7,122 bases of DNA, from NCBI GenBank assembly GCA_041601535.1, contig JBFIHZ010000210.1:1-7122 (forward strand), read 5' to 3'. The position numbers and the translations under genes are program-made. Below the pieces are notes generated by a model. The model worked only from the letters and a program-made list of their open reading frames with translations, ran no database searches and was not told where the DNA came from. Below, piece by piece: positions 5,645-7,122 of the stretch (the stretch's first letter is position 1; the number at the start of each line of letters is the position of its first letter). This stretch comes from JBFIHZ01 sp041601535 (lineage in GTDB: Bacteria > Pseudomonadota > Gammaproteobacteria > Xanthomonadales > SZUA-36).

Positions 5645-7117
5645 TCACCAGCCCACCGCGATGTATTTCTTTTCCAAAAATTCGTGCATCCCGTCCTGGG
5701 AGCCCTCTCTGCCTATGCCGCTTTGTTTCATGCCCCCAAACGGCGCGGCGGGGTCGGACACAAACCCACGGTTGATGCCAATTACGCCCGCTTCGAGCCG
5801 CTGAGCCACCCTCATGGCCCGGCCCACATCACTGCTGTACACATAGGCCGCAAGCCCAAAGATGGTGGCATTGGCCTGCTGAATGACGTCTTCTATATCC
5901 CTGAATGGAATAATCGGGGCGACCGGCCCAAAGATTTCAGTTCCAAGAATGTCTGCACCCGGACCAATGCCGGTGAGTACGGTGGGTTGGTAAAAGTATC
6001 CCTTGCGATCAAGCCGGCTACCGCCAGTGAGCACCCTGGCCCCATGATCCACGGCATCGCTGACCAGTGCGTGCACCTTGTCGCGCGTGCCCGCATTAAC
6101 CAGAGGGCCCACATCGACACCGTCTTGAAGCCCCGGCCCGACTGTCAGTTTCGCCATTTCGCCAGCCAAGCGCCGGGCAAATACCTGCTCGATGGACTCA
6201 TGTACAAATATCCGGTTGGCACCGATACAGGATTCACCCGCGTTACGCAGTTTGGCGACGATCGCACCGGACACCGCACTTTCGATGTCCGCATCATCCA
6301 GCACGATGAACGGAGCGTTTCCACCCAGTTCCATCGAACAGTTGACAATCCGTTTGCTGGCCACTGACATCAGAATCCTGCCTACCTCGGTTGAGCCGGT
6401 GAAGGACAGCTTGGAGACTCGCTCATCGGACAGAATGTGACGGCTAATTTCCGCGGACCGGCTTGACGGCAGAACATTGACCACCCCCTTGGGCACACCT
6501 GCCTCCTGCAGTAATTGCGCCAATGCCAGCGCGGTGAGGGGGGTTTCTGAAGCCGGCTTTAGTATGGTGGTGCAGCCCGCTGCCAGGGCCGGAGCAATTT
6601 TGCGTGTCGCCATGGCCGCCGGAAAATTCCATGGCGTAATCAGCAGCGCCACGCCCACCGGAACATGATCCACTACAATGTGATTCGCGCCTGCCGGTGA
6701 GCGACCATACTGACCGATAAGTGTCGGCGCTTGCTCGGCATACCAGCGAAAAAACTCGGCAGCGTAAGCCACTTCGCCAAGGGCCTCAGCCAATGTTTTT
6801 CCTTCTTCGCGGGAGATTATGGCGGCAAACCGCTGTCGTTCAGCCCAAAGGCGCTCAAATGCAGAACGCAGTATTTCTGCGCGTTCGCGTGGCGCTTTCG
6901 CTGCCCAGTCAGCGCCAGCCTGATACGCCGCCTGGATCGCCGTATCCGCGTCGCTGACCGTGGCACTGGCCACAGAAGCGATGACCTGTTCGGTGGCCGG
7001 GTCGGTGACGGCTATCTGGCCGCCCTCGTCGCTGGCGACCCATTCGCCATTGATGAACAACCCATCGGGAATTTCCGCTATCTGCTTATCTGATTGTTGT
7101 TGTGCACTGCTTTGCAT
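5645..7117 (-). CDS. NAD(P)-dependent aldehyde dehydrogenase, succinate-semialdehyde dehydrogenase (GabD)-like
   Basis: The 490-residue protein is full length for the ALDH superfamily. Key sites are all present: PWNFP at 162-166 with oxyanion Asn164; Lys187 in KPASETP for the cofactor; FTGSTEVG at 239-246 (Rossmann turn); MELGG at 262-266 with general base Glu263; nucleophile Cys297 in GESC; and EIFGP at 394-398. The run ELGGNAPFIV and the APFGGMKQSGIGREGS ending resemble GabD. Arg172 (TRK) and Arg291 (KLRNAG) match positions that bind the substrate carboxylate in known semialdehyde dehydrogenases, so a semialdehyde substrate is plausible; this is inference. GESC instead of the usual GQTC is a mild variation. 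It would oxidise an aldehyde to the acid in the cytoplasm. It is the first visible gene of the operon, 43 nt before E1. Its ATG is only 5 nt from the window edge, so its ribosome site and promoter cannot be seen. A broader aldehyde specificity is the main alternative. Confidence 0.94.
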   Translation of the reverse strand: MQSSAQQQSDKQIAEIPDGLFINGEWVASDEGGQIAVTDPATEQVIASVASATVSDADTAIQAAYQAGADWAAKAPRERAEILRSAFERLWAERQRFAAIISREEGKTLAEALGEVAYAAEFFRWYAEQAPTLIGQYGRSPAGANHIVVDHVPVGVALLITPWNFPAAMATRKIAPALAAGCTTILKPASETPLTALALAQLLQEAGVPKGVVNVLPSSRSAEISRHILSDERVSKLSFTGSTEVGRILMSVASKRIVNCSMELGGNAPFIVLDDADIESAVSGAIVAKLRNAGESCIGANRIFVHESIEQVFARRLAGEMAKLTVGPGLQDGVDVGPLVNAGTRDKVHALVSDAVDHGARVLTGGSRLDRKGYFYQPTVLTGIGPGADILGTEIFGPVAPIIPFRDIEDVIQQANATIFGLAAYVYSSDVGRAMRVAQRLEAGVIGINRGFVSDPAAPFGGMKQSGIGREGSQDGMHEFLEKKYIAVGW

Positions 7118-7122
7118 AATTA

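Larger units (their letters stand above)
809..7117 (-). other. Predicted five-gene catabolic operon (ALDH, E1 alpha-beta, VOC, E2, SDR)
   Basis: All five genes run on the minus strand, with gaps of 43 nt, a 1-nt overlap, 27 nt and 6 nt and no room for internal terminators. Ribosome sites of the VOC and SDR genes lie inside the preceding genes, which indicates translational coupling. The grouping of an E1-E2 pair with an alcohol dehydrogenase-type SDR and an aldehyde dehydrogenase points to a degradation route that yields an acyl-CoA plus an oxidised aldehyde. No regulator is visible; the promoter and any activator would be to the right of the window. Confidence 0.8.

Noticed and set aside
5444..6367. 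Plus-strand open frame of 307 codons antisense to the ALDH and E1 start
   Set aside because: It lies opposite two strongly supported enzymes, shows no domain, and such long antisense frames are common shadows in GC-rich coding DNA.

Overview
The window carries one tight five-gene operon on the minus strand (about 809 to 7117) and, facing it, the 3' end of an unrelated plus-strand gene for a secreted PKD-domain protein (1 to 558). The DNA is moderately GC-rich. Protein style (GabD-type aldehyde dehydrogenase, PKD-bearing extracellular protein with paired cysteines) suggests a heterotrophic proteobacterium, most likely a gammaproteobacterium. This is a judgement from sequence style, not from a marker gene.

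Operon, in transcription order (right to left): a succinate-semialdehyde-dehydrogenase-like ALDH (7117 to 5645); a 2-oxoacid/acetoin-type dehydrogenase E1 with alpha and beta subunits fused in one chain (5601 to 3406); a VOC/glyoxalase-fold protein (3406 to 2849) whose start overlaps the E1 stop by one base; a lipoyl-bearing E2 acyltransferase (2821 to 1565, GTG start preferred); and a classical NAD-type short-chain dehydrogenase (1558 to 809). Gaps are 43 nt, a 1-nt overlap, 27 nt and 6 nt, so one polycistronic message is likely. Its promoter lies outside the window, right of 7117. No E3 (dihydrolipoamide dehydrogenase) gene is present, so the complex must borrow E3 from elsewhere or have it encoded upstream.

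Working model (inference): the SDR oxidises a hydroxy compound to a ketone or alpha-hydroxyketone/diketone. The VOC protein rearranges, isomerises or oxidises an intermediate. The E1-E2 pair cleaves the keto compound by TPP chemistry to give an acyl-CoA. The ALDH oxidises an aldehyde by-product, possibly one with a terminal carboxylate. This parallels acetoin catabolism (acetoin to acetyl-CoA plus acetaldehyde), but the E1 substrate loop and the gene set differ enough that the substrate may be another one.

The 250-nt stretch between the convergent genes (559 to 808) holds no gene I can support, only weak hairpins. I see no tRNA, rRNA, CRISPR array, insertion sequence or phage element. The operon looks like ordinary metabolic DNA; its interest is the unusual gene combination.
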